64,000 nucleotides of DNA from Alteromonadaceae bacterium (GCA_013373625.1 JABXHM010000085.1:1-64000); one strand, 5' to 3'. Positions 45,234 to 56,633 are shown, counted from the stretch's first letter. Notes: generated from the sequence alone by a model not told the origin. Program-made: numbers and translations.

Positions 45234-47198
45234 ATGACACACATCAAGCTGGAAGTTATGATTCGAAAACAAGTCTGGTTACTCGTTGGCACATTTACCA
45301 CGCTGCTCCTGAGCGGGTGCGGTTCTACCCCCAAAACATCACCAGCCCCACCGCCCAAACCAGTAGTGAAAGTTGAGCCCTCCCACCAGCAGGAACAGGC
45401 ATTGCGTCCGCAGGAGTGGCTGGCAGAAGCGCAGCAAGACTGGCAGCAAAACAATGATCTGAGAAGCCGCAATGAATTATTACTGAACGCAGCACAAGGC
45501 TTTCTTGAATCGGATCAAATGGTGAAAGCCAGTCAAATACTTTTTGCCATGCGTGGCACACTCACTGATTCTTCACTACGCAATCAATACAATCTGTTAG
45601 TCGCGCAGCTTTACGGTGATGACAACAAAGTTGGCAGTCAGCAGCGACTCGATTTATTGCAGTCGGTGACAACAACTGAACCAGCTTCTCAGCAACTGCA
45701 ATACCGCTTAATTGCGCTGGAATATGCGCGATTAGGGGAATGGATAGAAGCGGCAAATGCCCTGCTTATGAGTGATGATCAAGCGCCAGAAAATATCTCG
45801 CAGGCCTGGACATGGGTAAATCAAAGCTCACCTGCGCAGTTGGCTGCATCAGCACAACACAGCAAGTTGGCGCCTTATCTATCACTGCGCCAATTAGTCC
45901 TCGAATATGGGTTTAGCCCAGACCAGCTAAAACAGCAATTAACTCAGTTCCAACAGGTATTCAGAGGCCATCCGTTAGTGGCCAACTGGCCAGACAATCT
46001 TAGCCACCTTGATAAATTGTCACCGGGTAATCGCAGCAATATAGTGGTTATGCTCCCTTTAAGCGGACGCTTGCAAGTAACAGGCATGGCGATAAAAGAA
46101 GGTATACTGGCTGCATATTTTGATGAAACACGCCAGTTGAATGACGTTGCGCCACCGCAACTTCGGTTTGTTGATACGAACAATACCACACCGGCTGAAC
46201 TTATCGAACAATCTTCGACAGCGGATTGGATTATTGGCCCGCTGTTAAAAGAGAATGTCGATGCGCTCTTATCCCAACTGCCAGCGTCGGCTAAGATCCT
46301 TACGCTCAATCGCCCTGCCACTGAGAATACGCAGCCGAATATGTCTTCGGAAGAGGGAGTATTAGCCGACACATCCCAACCCGAGGAGCTGTTACCGGCC
46401 AGTTACAGTAGTCAGATATACTATGCGCTCGCGCCAGAAGATGAAGCAAAACAACTGGCAACACGGGTGTTTTTACAAGGCCGTCGCTCTCCAATTCTCG
46501 TGGCCTCAGAGAACAGCCTGCATCAGCGAATGCAGGAAGCTTTCATGACGCAATGGCAGCAACTGACCAGCGCCTTAGCGGCAAGACAGCACAGCGCCCC
46601 CACACAGGTAACCTATACCGATAATGCGTCGTTACGGGAAGGCATTTTAACTGCGCTTGATGTTGCGCAAAGTAAAGACCGAATAAAAGAAATTCAGAGC
46701 TTCGCCAATGAGACGCTCTATGACCTGCCGCGCAACCGTCGTGATATTGATGCTATCGTTGTGTTTACATCACCCGAGCAAACCGAATTAGTGAACCCTG
46801 TAATCGAAGCAAGCCTAAGCCCGTTTAGCGGCGTGAAAGTGCCTGTTTTTGCCACCTCGCGTTCTATCGACTATGCCCAGTCCCCCAATCAATGGCGCGA
46901 TTTAGAGAATTTGCATTTTTTAGATATGCCATGGGTGCTGCCGGATAACCCGGCCACGGAACTGGCGCAACAGGCACAACAGCTATGGCCGCAGCGCCCG
47001 ACCTCTTTGCAGCGGTTATTTGCTTTTGGTGTCGATGCCTATAATTTAATACCACGACTGCACAGTTTAGTATGGTTACCCCAACTACAGTACCAGGGTT
47101 TAACCGGCAGCCTGAGTGTTAACCAGGACAAAGAAATTGTGCGTACGTTACCTGAAGCAGTCGTAACACAAGAGCGCATTAGTCTGATTGCCGAGTAG
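45234..47198 (+). CDS. lpoA: Penicillin-binding protein activator LpoA
   Basis: A 654-residue outer-membrane lipoprotein that stimulates the peptidoglycan synthase PBP1a. Signal peptide with lipobox LLLSGC and predicted lipidated Cys29, a proline-rich linker, a helical TPR-like N-terminal domain (about 55-260) and a periplasmic-binding-protein-like C-terminal domain (about 280-645) starting IVVMLPLSGRLQVTGMAIKEG. The ATG at 45258 is an alternative start that also keeps the full signal. It is followed by yraN, diaA and dolP as in E. coli. Confidence 0.94.
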   Translation: MTHIKLEVMIRKQVWLLVGTFTTLLLSGCGSTPKTSPAPPPKPVVKVEPSHQQEQALRPQEWLAEAQQDWQQNNDLRSRNELLLNAAQGFLESDQMVKASQILFAMRGTLTDSSLRNQYNLLVAQLYGDDNKVGSQQRLDLLQSVTTTEPASQQLQYRLIALEYARLGEWIEAANALLMSDDQAPENISQAWTWVNQSSPAQLAASAQHSKLAPYLSLRQLVLEYGFSPDQLKQQLTQFQQVFRGHPLVANWPDNLSHLDKLSPGNRSNIVVMLPLSGRLQVTGMAIKEGILAAYFDETRQLNDVAPPQLRFVDTNNTTPAELIEQSSTADWIIGPLLKENVDALLSQLPASAKILTLNRPATENTQPNMSSEEGVLADTSQPEELLPASYSSQIYYALAPEDEAKQLATRVFLQGRRSPILVASENSLHQRMQEAFMTQWQQLTSALAARQHSAPTQVTYTDNASLREGILTALDVAQSKDRIKEIQSFANETLYDLPRNRRDIDAIVVFTSPEQTELVNPVIEASLSPFSGVKVPVFATSRSIDYAQSPNQWRDLENLHFLDMPWVLPDNPATELAQQAQQLWPQRPTSLQRLFAFGVDAYNLIPRLHSLVWLPQLQYQGLTGSLSVNQDKEIVRTLPEAVVTQERISLIAE

Positions 47199-47204
47199 CA
47201 CGCT

Positions 47205-47549
47205 TTGGCACGCTGGATAGGAGCATCACATGAGCGTCGGGCTGAACAGTTTTTGCGCGAGGCCGGACTATCCTTTGTGGCAAGAAACATTACCTATCGC
47301 GGCAGTGAGATCGATCTTATCATGCAGGAACACGGCACATGGGTTTGTGTAGAAGTAAAATACCGACGCCAGGGCAGTCATGGGGTTGCTGCAGAAAGCA
47401 TCAGTGCCGCCAAGATTCGCCGTATGGGGGCCGCATTACAGCGCTACCTGACTGAACATAATATCAACCCGACGATGGCAGCGATGCGACTTGATGCGGT
47501 TGTTATTGACGATAAACGTATTGAATGGATAAAAAACATTGGCGTGTGA
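47205..47549 (+). CDS. yraN: YraN family (UPF0102) nuclease-fold protein
   Basis: A 114-residue protein of the UPF0102 family. The nuclease-like motif is visible as ARNITYRGSEIDLIM then WVCVEVKYR (E...D...ExK pattern). Biochemical role is not established. No ATG fits the family's N-terminus, so the start is taken as TTG at 47205, six bases after the lpoA stop, giving RWIGASHERRAEQFLREAG as the expected first helix. Confidence 0.9.
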   Translation: MARWIGASHERRAEQFLREAGLSFVARNITYRGSEIDLIMQEHGTWVCVEVKYRRQGSHGVAAESISAAKIRRMGAALQRYLTEHNINPTMAAMRLDAVVIDDKRIEWIKNIGV

Positions 47550-47584
47550 TGCCACCATTTTGCTACTGTAGCGCTCAGAAATAG

Positions 47585-48818
<1,234 letters not shown>

Positions 48819-48918
48819 TAATCAGTACCGGTGTTTTCCTGCAATTAAACGCCGCGGCTATTTTCCCTGTGCGCTCTACACCAGGAGGCGCCGCTATCAA
48901 ACCTGTCTGCCGACTTAT

Positions 48919-48928
48919 ATGTCGACAT
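48919..48928. promoter_or_regulatory. TGTCGACA operator 1
   Basis: ATGTCGACAT is a perfect 10-base palindrome. The same core recurs at 49068 and 49121, the three sites spanning about 210 bases upstream of the GntR gene. Confidence 0.75.
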
Positions 48929-49067
48929 AATACTTTGGTGGTAAACCTCCGTTAAATCTTCCCCCTTACGCTATAGTAATCAACTTATACCATTGCAGGA
49001 ATGGCCGCACAGCCAGTATTTTCAGGGCGCGGAGCACAAAAGCTCCTCACACAAACCACCTCCCGAC

Positions 49068-49077
49068 TTGTCGACAA
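49068..49077. promoter_or_regulatory. TGTCGACA operator 2
   Basis: TTGTCGACAA is a perfect 10-base palindrome, located just upstream of the -35 element of the GntR promoter. Confidence 0.8.
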
Positions 49078-49093
49078 TATGACGGTGCAGTCA

Positions 49094-49122
49094 TTGACAA
49101 TTTAACAAAAACCGCCTAAATT
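49094..49122 (+). promoter_or_regulatory. Sigma-70 promoter of the GntR-prp unit
   Basis: TTGACA (49094-49099), a 17-base spacer and TAAATT (49117-49122). The -10 overlaps operator 3, so a repressor bound there would block RNA polymerase. Confidence 0.75.
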
Positions 49123-49130
49123 GTCGACAT
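49121..49130. promoter_or_regulatory. TGTCGACA operator 3
   Basis: TTGTCGACAT, nearly palindromic and sharing the TGTCGACA core, overlaps the end of the -10 element and lies 26 bases before the GntR start codon. Confidence 0.8.
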
Positions 49131-49155
49131 TACAACTTTAAACGAGGCGAGCAAA

Positions 49156-49824
49156 GTGACTATTGCAGCGTTTACAGAACACGCCGTAACCAGTGCAGAC
49201 AAAACTTTCCTGCAATTACGGGCAGATATCGTTGAGGGTGCCATTGCGGCAGGCAGTAAACTTAGCGAGACCGAACTGTCTGCAAAGTACCAGGTCAGTC
49301 GCGCGGTCATCCGCGAAGCCATTAACCGGTTGGAGTCGTGTCATTTGGTTGAACGAAAAGCCAACATTGGTGCGCGGGTGGTATCGCTCACACCGGAAGG
49401 ACTGATCCAGCTTTATCAGGTGCGAGAAGCGTTAGAAGGCATGGCAGCGCGGCTTGCCGCTAAAAACATGAGCGATGACGAGATCACGGCATTGAAAGCG
49501 TTACTGGATAATCATTTTCAAACCGTCAAAGACGGTGAGTCTTACTATCAGGAAGCCGGCGATCTGGACTTTCATTACCGCATCATTTTAGGCAGCAAAA
49601 ACCAACATCTTATTGAAGTGCTGGTTAACGGTATCTATCACTTAATCAGAATGTATCGCGTGCAACTTGGCATGGCAGGCCCCCGGGTGACCACCGCCTT
49701 TGATGAGCACAAGCACGTTGTTCAGGCTATCGCTAATCGCGATGAAGAACTGGCAGAAATGCTTATGCGGCGTCACATTCTGTATTCCAAGAACAACATC
49801 GAACGCAAATTGCAGCAACCCTAA
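49156..49824 (+). CDS. GntR/FadR-family regulator of propionate catabolism
   Basis: A 222-residue regulator: N-terminal winged helix (about 15-75, ETELSAKYQVSRAVIREAINRLE) and C-terminal FCD ligand-binding domain with metal-binding-type residues (DLDFHYRII, HKHVVQAI). It starts with GTG after GAGGCGAG. It is the first gene of the prpBC-acnD-prpF cluster and replaces the sigma-54-type PrpR of enterobacteria. Three TGTCGACA sites upstream, one over its own -10, suggest autorepression and control of the cluster. The effector is probably a methylcitrate-cycle intermediate. Confidence 0.9.
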   Translation: MTIAAFTEHAVTSADKTFLQLRADIVEGAIAAGSKLSETELSAKYQVSRAVIREAINRLESCHLVERKANIGARVVSLTPEGLIQLYQVREALEGMAARLAAKNMSDDEITALKALLDNHFQTVKDGESYYQEAGDLDFHYRIILGSKNQHLIEVLVNGIYHLIRMYRVQLGMAGPRVTTAFDEHKHVVQAIANRDEELAEMLMRRHILYSKNNIERKLQQP

Positions 49825-49839
49825 TCCGAGAGAGTAATT

Positions 49840-50718
49840 ATGAGCCCAGGCAAAAAATTTCGTCAGGCATTAGCCGACAATCAACCGCTTCAGATCGTAG
49901 GTACTATTAATGCTTACAGTGCAATGATGGCCAAACATATCGGTCACCAGGCAATTTATCTCTCAGGCGGCGGAGTCGCGAATGCTTCCTACGGTTTGCC
50001 GGATTTAGGCATGACCTCGCTTAACGACGTTCTCGTTGATGTGCAGCGTATAACATCAGCCTGTGACTTACCTTTACTGGTCGATATCGATACCGGTTGG
50101 GGCGGCGCTTTCAATATTGCCAAAACTATCAAAGATATGGAAAAAGCCGGCGCGGCCGCGGTACATATGGAAGATCAGGTCGCGCAAAAGCGCTGTGGCC
50201 ATCGGCCGAACAAAGAAATTGTCTCTACCGCAGAAATGGTCGACCGGATTAAATCCGCCGTCGATGCCCGCACCGATCCGGACTTTTTTATTATGGCCCG
50301 CACCGACTCTTTTGCTCAGGAAGGGCTGCAAAGCGCTATTGAGCGCGCCAAGGCGTACGTTGCGGCCGGGGCCGACGGCATATTTGCCGAAGCCGTGAAA
50401 ACCGAAGCACATTATCGCGCCTTTGCTGAAGCACTGGAGGTTCCGATTCTGGCCAACATTACTGAATTTGGCCAAACCGAACTATGGAACAAGCAGCAGC
50501 TTGGCGAATGGGGCGCGGCGATGGTGTTGTATCCGCTCAGCGCATTCCGGGCGATGAATAAAGCGGCAGAAACGGTCTACACCTCAATCCTTGAAAGCGG
50601 TGACCAAAAAGCTGTAGTCGATATGATGCAAACCCGCATGGAACTCTATGATTACCTTGGCTACCACGATTATGAGAAAAAACTCGATGCACTGTTTGCT
50701 GAAGGTAAGAACAAATAA
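49840..50718 (+). CDS. prpB: 2-methylisocitrate lyase
   Basis: A 292-residue isocitrate-lyase-superfamily enzyme that splits 2-methylisocitrate into pyruvate and succinate. The catalytic cysteine motif KRCGHR is present (about 121-126), with the metal-binding [11 protein letters not shown] and EDQ segments. GAGAG precedes the ATG. It follows the GntR gene by 15 bases and precedes prpC by 81. Confidence 0.96.
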   Translation: MSPGKKFRQALADNQPLQIVGTINAYSAMMAKHIGHQAIYLSGGGVANASYGLPDLGMTSLNDVLVDVQRITSACDLPLLVDIDTGWGGAFNIAKTIKDMEKAGAAAVHMEDQVAQKRCGHRPNKEIVSTAEMVDRIKSAVDARTDPDFFIMARTDSFAQEGLQSAIERAKAYVAAGADGIFAEAVKTEAHYRAFAEALEVPILANITEFGQTELWNKQQLGEWGAAMVLYPLSAFRAMNKAAETVYTSILESGDQKAVVDMMQTRMELYDYLGYHDYEKKLDALFAEGKNK

Positions 50719-50799
50719 TTCAGTGTTGATAGCGGCTCAGCGTTCTGAGCGCGCAAAACAAAAATGTACCCTACAAACAATATTTTTAGGAGATAAACG

Positions 50800-51924
50800 A
50801 TGGCTAAAGTACTCAGTGGTGCAGGCTTACGTGGTCAGGTAGCCGGAAAAACGGCCCTTTCGACGGTAGGTGTGTCAGGCTCAGGCCTGACTTATCGTGG
50901 TTACGATGTCAAAGATCTGGCCAATAGCTGTCAGTTTGAGGAAGTCGCCTATCTGATATTAAAGGGCAAATTACCCACACTGTCTGAATTAAACGCCTAC
51001 AAAACCAAACTAAAAGGGCTGCGCAAATTGCCCCGGGCTCTGACTGATGTACTCGAGCGTATTCCCGCCGATGCCCATCCTATGGATGTGATGCGCACCG
51101 GTTGTTCGATGCTGGGCAACCTCGAAATGGAAAACGATTTTAGTGAGCAGGAGCAGATTACTGACCGCATGCTGGCGTGTTTCCCAAGTATCATTTGCTA
51201 CTGGTATCGGTTCTCACACGATGGGGTCAAAATTGAGGTCGACACAGATGATGACTCAATCGGCGCCCACTTCCTGCATATGCTCCACGGTAAAAAGCCC
51301 AGTGCATTGCATGAGCAGGTCATGCATGTATCGCTTATTCTGTATGCCGAGCATGAGTTTAATGCCTCGACTTTTACGGCCCGGGTGTGTGCCTCGACAT
51401 TATCGGATATGCACTCATGCATTACCGGTGCGATTGGTTCGCTACGAGGTCCATTACATGGTGGCGCTAACGAAGCTGCCATGGAACTCATTGAAAGCTT
51501 CACTTCTCCCGAGCACGCCGAAACCGAAATGATGGCCAAGCTGGCGCGTAAAGATAAAATCATGGGCTTTGGCCATGCTATATATTCAGAATCAGATCCG
51601 CGCAACGCCATCATCAAAAGCTGGTCGGAAAAACTTGCCGCTGACGTAGGTGATACCGTGCTGTATCCGGTCTCTGTGCGCTGCGAAGAAGTCATGTGGC
51701 GGGAGAAAAAGTTGTTCTGTAATGCTGATTTTTTCCATGCCTCGGCATATCACTTTATGGGCATTCCTACCAAGCTGTTTACGCCTATCTTCGTCATGTC
51801 TCGCCTTACTGGCTGGGCAGCTCACGTTATGGAGCAGCGCGCTGACAACCGTATAATCCGTCCGTCGGCAGATTATACCGGCGAGGATCTGCGCCCGGTA
51901 CCGCCCATTGCTGAACGTACTTAA
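50800..51924 (+). CDS. prpC: 2-methylcitrate synthase
   Basis: A 374-residue citrate-synthase-family enzyme joining propionyl-CoA and oxaloacetate. Motifs: GLTYRGYDVKDLA at the N-terminus, HEFNASTFTARVCAST, GPLHGGANEAAMELI and IMGFGHAIYSESDPRN carrying the catalytic His and Asp residues. The short length and cluster position separate it from the roughly 430-residue citrate synthase GltA. AGGAGA precedes the ATG. Confidence 0.96.
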   Translation: MAKVLSGAGLRGQVAGKTALSTVGVSGSGLTYRGYDVKDLANSCQFEEVAYLILKGKLPTLSELNAYKTKLKGLRKLPRALTDVLERIPADAHPMDVMRTGCSMLGNLEMENDFSEQEQITDRMLACFPSIICYWYRFSHDGVKIEVDTDDDSIGAHFLHMLHGKKPSALHEQVMHVSLILYAEHEFNASTFTARVCASTLSDMHSCITGAIGSLRGPLHGGANEAAMELIESFTSPEHAETEMMAKLARKDKIMGFGHAIYSESDPRNAIIKSWSEKLAADVGDTVLYPVSVRCEEVMWREKKLFCNADFFHASAYHFMGIPTKLFTPIFVMSRLTGWAAHVMEQRADNRIIRPSADYTGEDLRPVPPIAERT

Positions 51925-51984
51925 ATCCTTATTGCCGCTTCCCAAGCGTCGAAGCGGCCGTTTTGCCACGCATTAGGATATGTC

Positions 51985-54576
51985 ATGAATACCGAATACC
52001 GTAAAAGCCTGACTGGCACTAAGCTCGATTATTTCGACGCTCGCGAAGCCGTAAACGCCATACAACCCGGCGCTTTTGATACCCTGCCCTATACGTCGCG
52101 CGTCCATGCAGAAAACCTGGTACGCCGTTGTCCGCCTGAGCAGTTAACCGACTCATTGAAACAACTGATTGAGCGTAAACGTGATCTGGATTTTCCGTGG
52201 TATCCGGCGCGCGTGGTGTGTCACGATATTTTAGGCCAGACTGCGTTAGTAGACTTAGCCGGTCTGCGTGATGCCATTGCTGCCAAAGGTGGCGATCCGG
52301 CTAAGGTTAATCCGGTGGTGCCGACGCAACTGATTGTCGATCATTCTCTGGCCGTTGAGCACGCCGGGTTCGAAGAAGACGCGTTTGAAAAGAACCGCGC
52401 CATTGAAGACCGTCGTAACGACGACCGTTTCCATTTTATTAACTGGACCAAAACGGCCTTTAAAAATGTCGATGTGATCCCGCCAGGGAACGGCATTATG
52501 CACCAGATTAACCTGGAAAAAATGTCGCCCGTTGTGCATGCCAAAGACGGTGTTGCCTTTCCTGATACGCTGGTTGGTACGGACAGTCATACCCCTCATG
52601 TCGACGCTCTTGGCGTGATTGCTGTGGGTGTGGGTGGCCTTGAAGCCGAAAGTGTCATGTTAGGCCGGGCCTCTTACATGCGCCTGCCACACATAGTGGG
52701 CGTTGAACTCACCGGCAAACCACAACCCGGTATTACGGCGACTGATATTGTGCTGGCGCTCACTGAGTTTCTGCGTAAAGAGCGGGTGGTGTCGGCCTAT
52801 CTGGAGTTTTACGGGACAGGCGCGGCACACCTGACCTTAGGCGATCGCGCCACTATCTCCAACATGACCCCCGAATACGGCGCCACCGCGGCAATGTTTT
52901 ATATCGACGAACAAACTCTGGAATATTTAACGCTGACCGGACGCACAGCACAGCAGGTGGAGCTTGTCGAAACCTATGCTAAACAGGCAGGTTTATGGGC
53001 CGACACCCTGACTAACGCAGAATATGAACGGGTGCTGCATTTTGACTTGTCCAGCGTGACCCGCAATATGGCCGGGCCGTCGAATCCACATGCCCGCCTC
53101 GCGACCAGTGACTTGGCCAGCCGCGGCATTGCCGGGCACTGGCAACAGGACGGTGACAACATGCCTGACGGTGCGGTGATCATTGCCGCGATTACCAGTT
53201 GTACCAACACCAGTAACCCGCGAAATGTTGTGGCCGCCGGCTTACTGGCCCGCAATGCCAACCAAAAAGGCCTGGTTCGCAAACCCTGGGTAAAAACTTC
53301 GCTGGCTCCGGGTTCTAAAGTGGTCAAGATGTACCTGGAAGAGTCGCAATTACTGCCAGAACTGGAACAATTGGGGTTTGGTGTAGTGGCTTTTGCCTGC
53401 ACGACCTGTAACGGCATGAGCGGCGCACTGGATCCGGCAATACAGCAGGAAATTATCGACCGCGATCTTTATGCCACAGCGGTATTGTCGGGTAATCGCA
53501 ACTTCGACGGTCGCATTCACCCTTACGCCAAACAAGCCTTTTTAGCGTCGCCACCACTGGTGGTCGCATACGCCATTGCCGGTACCGTGCGCTTTGATAT
53601 CGAAAAGGATATCCTTGGCTACGATGCCGACGGTGAGCCGGTAACCCTCAAAGACATCTGGCCCAGCGATGAGGAAATTGATGCGGTGGTTAAAGCGTCG
53701 GTCAAACCCGAACAATTTAATCAGGTGTACGAACCGATGTTTGACTTGTCGGTGGACTATGGCGAGCATATCGACCCGCTGTATAACTGGCGCGAAATGA
53801 GCACCTATATTCGTCGCCCGCCTTACTGGGAAGGTGCCCTGGCAGCAGAGCGCACGCTCACTGGCATGCGCTCGCTGGCGATACTGGGTGACAACATCAC
53901 CACTGATCACCTGTCGCCATCTAATGCCATTATGGCCAGTAGCGCGGCGGGTGAGTACCTGACGAAGATGGGCGTGCCTGAAGCAGACTTTAACTCCTAT
54001 GCCACCCACCGTGGTGATCACCTTACGGCACAGCGAGCAACATTGGCTAACCCCAAAGTCTTCAACGAGATGGTGGTCGAGAACGGTCAGGTGAAACAAG
54101 GTTCACTGGCCCGCATCGAGCCAGAAGGCAAGGTAACGCGTATGTGGGAAGCGATTGAAACCTATATGCAACGTAAACAGCCGCTAATCATTGTTGCCGG
54201 TGCAGACTACGGTCAGGGGTCATCCCGTGACTGGGCGGCAAAAGGCGTACGGCTGGCCGGGGTGGAAGCTATCGTTGCTGAAGGTTTCGAACGGATTCAC
54301 CGCACCAATTTAATTGGTATGGGGGTGCTTCCGCTTGAATTTAAGCCTGGCACCACTCGCAAAACGCTGGCCCTCGACGGCTCGGAAATCTACGATGTGG
54401 CAGGTGAACATACCCCTGGCAATACGCTGACACTGATCATCCATCGCAGCAACGGTGAAACTCTGGAAATACCGGTAACCAGTCGTCTGGATACCTTTGA
54501 AGAAGTGTCGATTTATGCCGCTGGCGGTGTTTTGCAGCGGTTTGCCCAGGACTTTCTAGAGGCAGAGGCTAACTAA
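51985..54576 (+). CDS. acnD: 2-methylcitrate dehydratase AcnD (Fe/S-dependent)
   Basis: An 863-residue aconitase-family iron-sulfur enzyme dehydrating 2-methylcitrate to 2-methyl-trans-aconitate. The cluster-binding cysteines are in SCTNTSNPRN and CTTCNGMSG. GTDSHTPHVDALG and the C-terminal swivel domain with GADYGQGSSRDWAAKG are also present. It replaces PrpD and needs the partner PrpF, whose gene follows by about 60 bases from the preferred start. Confidence 0.96.
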   Translation: MNTEYRKSLTGTKLDYFDAREAVNAIQPGAFDTLPYTSRVHAENLVRRCPPEQLTDSLKQLIERKRDLDFPWYPARVVCHDILGQTALVDLAGLRDAIAAKGGDPAKVNPVVPTQLIVDHSLAVEHAGFEEDAFEKNRAIEDRRNDDRFHFINWTKTAFKNVDVIPPGNGIMHQINLEKMSPVVHAKDGVAFPDTLVGTDSHTPHVDALGVIAVGVGGLEAESVMLGRASYMRLPHIVGVELTGKPQPGITATDIVLALTEFLRKERVVSAYLEFYGTGAAHLTLGDRATISNMTPEYGATAAMFYIDEQTLEYLTLTGRTAQQVELVETYAKQAGLWADTLTNAEYERVLHFDLSSVTRNMAGPSNPHARLATSDLASRGIAGHWQQDGDNMPDGAVIIAAITSCTNTSNPRNVVAAGLLARNANQKGLVRKPWVKTSLAPGSKVVKMYLEESQLLPELEQLGFGVVAFACTTCNGMSGALDPAIQQEIIDRDLYATAVLSGNRNFDGRIHPYAKQAFLASPPLVVAYAIAGTVRFDIEKDILGYDADGEPVTLKDIWPSDEEIDAVVKASVKPEQFNQVYEPMFDLSVDYGEHIDPLYNWREMSTYIRRPPYWEGALAAERTLTGMRSLAILGDNITTDHLSPSNAIMASSAAGEYLTKMGVPEADFNSYATHRGDHLTAQRATLANPKVFNEMVVENGQVKQGSLARIEPEGKVTRMWEAIETYMQRKQPLIIVAGADYGQGSSRDWAAKGVRLAGVEAIVAEGFERIHRTNLIGMGVLPLEFKPGTTRKTLALDGSEIYDVAGEHTPGNTLTLIIHRSNGETLEIPVTSRLDTFEEVSIYAAGGVLQRFAQDFLEAEAN

Positions 54577-54638
54577 GTAGCATTGTCCGGGGCTTTATGC
54601 CCCACCTTGACAAAACTGATTTCCTACAGAGAGATATT

Positions 54639-55817
54639 ATGGCGTTTGCACCACAAATTAAAATTCCTGCCACCTATATGCGCGGAGGCACCAGCAAGGG
54701 CGTATTTTTTAATTTGGCCGACTTACCGGTTACTGCTCAGCAACCGGGGCCCTATCGCGACGCGCTGTTACTGCGCATAATTGGCAGCCCTGACCCTTAC
54801 GCCAAACACACCGACGGTATGGGCGGCGCCACATCCAGTACCAGTAAAGCGGTGATCGTGAGTAAAAGTACCCGCGACGGCTATGACGTCGATTATTTGT
54901 TTGGCCAGGTCGCTATAGATAAGCCTTTCGTAGACTACAGTGGTAACTGCGGTAACTTAACCGCCGCGGTAGGTGCGTTTGCTGTGACCAATGGTTTAGT
55001 CGATAGCCAGCGTATTCCCGACAACGGTGAGGTGGTTGTGCGCATATGGCAGGTTAATATTGGTAAAGCCATCAATGTACACGTGCCGGTTACCAATGGC
55101 GTGGTGCAGGAAACCGGTAACTTTGATCTGGACGGCGTCACGTTTCCTGCCGCAGAGGTGAAAGTTGAGTTTATGGATCCGGCAGACGCTGAAGGTGACA
55201 TGTTCCCCACCGGCAACCTGGTGGATGAACTGGAAGTACCTGAGTTTGGCGTACTTAAAGCAACCATGATCAACGCGGGGATTCCAACCATTTTTGTCAA
55301 TGCTGCAGACATTGGTTACACCGGCACTGAATTACAGGACGATATCAACAGCGACCCGGTCGCACTGGCAAGATTTGAGTCATTGCGTGCCTATGGCGCG
55401 CTCAAAATGGGACTCATAAACGACTTAAGTGAGGCTGCCGGGCGTCAGCACACGCCTAAAATAGCGTTTGTCGCGCCGCCAGCCCCTTATACGGCCTCAA
55501 GTGGTAAAGTTATTGATATCGACGACACAGACATGCTGGTCAGAGCCCTCTCTATGGGCAAGCTGCATCATGCTATGATGGGTACTGCCGCGGTTGCCAT
55601 TGCCACAGCCGCTGCCATTCCGGGTACTCTGGTCAACATTGCCGCCGGCGGGGTTGACCGCCAAAGCGTGGTGTTTGGCCACCCTTCCGGTACCTTAGGC
55701 GTGGGCGCCGAAGCAATACAAAATAAAGGGAAATGGACAGCTACCAAGGCAGTAATGAGTCGTTCTGCGCGCATATTAATGGAAGGACGCGTTCATATCC
55801 CTGACCCTCATATTTAA
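54639..55817 (+). CDS. prpF: 2-methyl-aconitate isomerase PrpF
   Basis: A 392-residue diaminopimelate-epimerase-fold protein that isomerises the AcnD product so that aconitase can rehydrate it. The start at 54639 is preferred because AGAGAGAT precedes it and the family begins near APQIKIPATYMRGGTSKG. Other motifs: GGATSSTSKAVIV, YSGNCGNLTAAVGAFA and GHPSGTLGVGAE. It is the last gene of the prp cluster, ending at a hairpin terminator. Confidence 0.95.
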   Translation: MAFAPQIKIPATYMRGGTSKGVFFNLADLPVTAQQPGPYRDALLLRIIGSPDPYAKHTDGMGGATSSTSKAVIVSKSTRDGYDVDYLFGQVAIDKPFVDYSGNCGNLTAAVGAFAVTNGLVDSQRIPDNGEVVVRIWQVNIGKAINVHVPVTNGVVQETGNFDLDGVTFPAAEVKVEFMDPADAEGDMFPTGNLVDELEVPEFGVLKATMINAGIPTIFVNAADIGYTGTELQDDINSDPVALARFESLRAYGALKMGLINDLSEAAGRQHTPKIAFVAPPAPYTASSGKVIDIDDTDMLVRALSMGKLHHAMMGTAAVAIATAAAIPGTLVNIAAGGVDRQSVVFGHPSGTLGVGAEAIQNKGKWTATKAVMSRSARILMEGRVHIPDPHI

Positions 55818-55826
55818 CTCGCCAGC

Positions 55827-55866
55827 TGGTCAGCGTTAGTCAGACTGCGCTGACCACTTCTTTTAT
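55827..55866 (+). terminator. Terminator after prpF
   Basis: TGGTCAGCG and CGCTGACCA form a nine-pair stem with a 12-base loop, followed by CTTCTTTTATG. It lies ten bases after the prpF stop. Confidence 0.8.
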
Positions 55867-56026
55867 GTTATCTAACAGTTTACACTAGCTATCTTCAGCT
55901 ATACGCTGCACAATAAATTTGTTAGGAAGATGCAGCATTTAGCCATCACTAAGTCTACAACATTAGTTATTTTTATTACCCACAATGTAGATAAAAACCC
56001 AGCAATCGATTCGCCAAAGGAACGAT

Positions 56027-56446
56027 ATGGCAGGAAAATTCAAGCAACATGGTACATTACACATTTCTGTCGATGGACGTATTGTGCAGTTACGTGGCAG
56101 AGGACCATGGAACTCTGAATCATTACAATTAACTGATCCCAAACTGATGCAACAAATCCAGGCAATGTATGGTTCACCCTGGGCCGTACTGGCCACATTT
56201 GAAGGTGAAGCGGTTTACGTTCCCGAAGCATTCACACTGTTGCGTAAGCAAATAATAAAAGAAGTCGACTCAGGACGCGTAGCCACAGCCACGGTATTTG
56301 ACAAGGTCAACTCTCCACAATTATCCAAACACCAGTTTAAGGCACTTTATCAAATGGATGGTCATGAGGTGGCATTTTTTGATGACCGGGAAGAGGCCAG
56401 AGATTGGCTTGATTCGGTCATCAAATCGCATCAGCAACAATCCTAG
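56027..56446 (+). CDS. STAS-like protein, paralogue of 59222-59647
   Basis: A 139-residue soluble protein with an alternating strand/helix pattern. Aligned by eye with the gene at 59222-59647 it shares GPWN/GVWN near 26-30, PWA.. followed by a PE-containing helix in the middle, and an ...EEARDWLDS / ...EAAQQWLRS C-terminal helix. The fold looks STAS/SpoIIAA-like. No function is assigned. It converges on arcB. AAAGGAACG precedes the ATG. Confidence 0.7.
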   Translation: MAGKFKQHGTLHISVDGRIVQLRGRGPWNSESLQLTDPKLMQQIQAMYGSPWAVLATFEGEAVYVPEAFTLLRKQIIKEVDSGRVATATVFDKVNSPQLSKHQFKALYQMDGHEVAFFDDREEARDWLDSVIKSHQQQS

Positions 56447-56633
56447 CGTTGCCGTATTAGCGAGCAATTCAATGACCACCAGCTCAATTTTCTGGCCTTT
56501 TAGTCAACGCCACAGGATAAGCCAGCGACTGCGATACCCGTTATGACTTAACGTACAGTGTTGTTAACGCCTGTCAACGCGCAACTCACAGGCCACAACA
56601 CTAACGTTCAATGCGTAAGCAAGCACGGCATGG

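Larger units (their letters stand above)
48819..49155. other. Promoter/operator region of the methylcitrate cluster
   Basis: No gene in this 337-base gap. It holds three palindromic TGTCGACA operators and a good promoter before the GntR gene. The hairpin GGAGCACAAAAGCTCC lies at 49031-49046. Confidence 0.8.
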
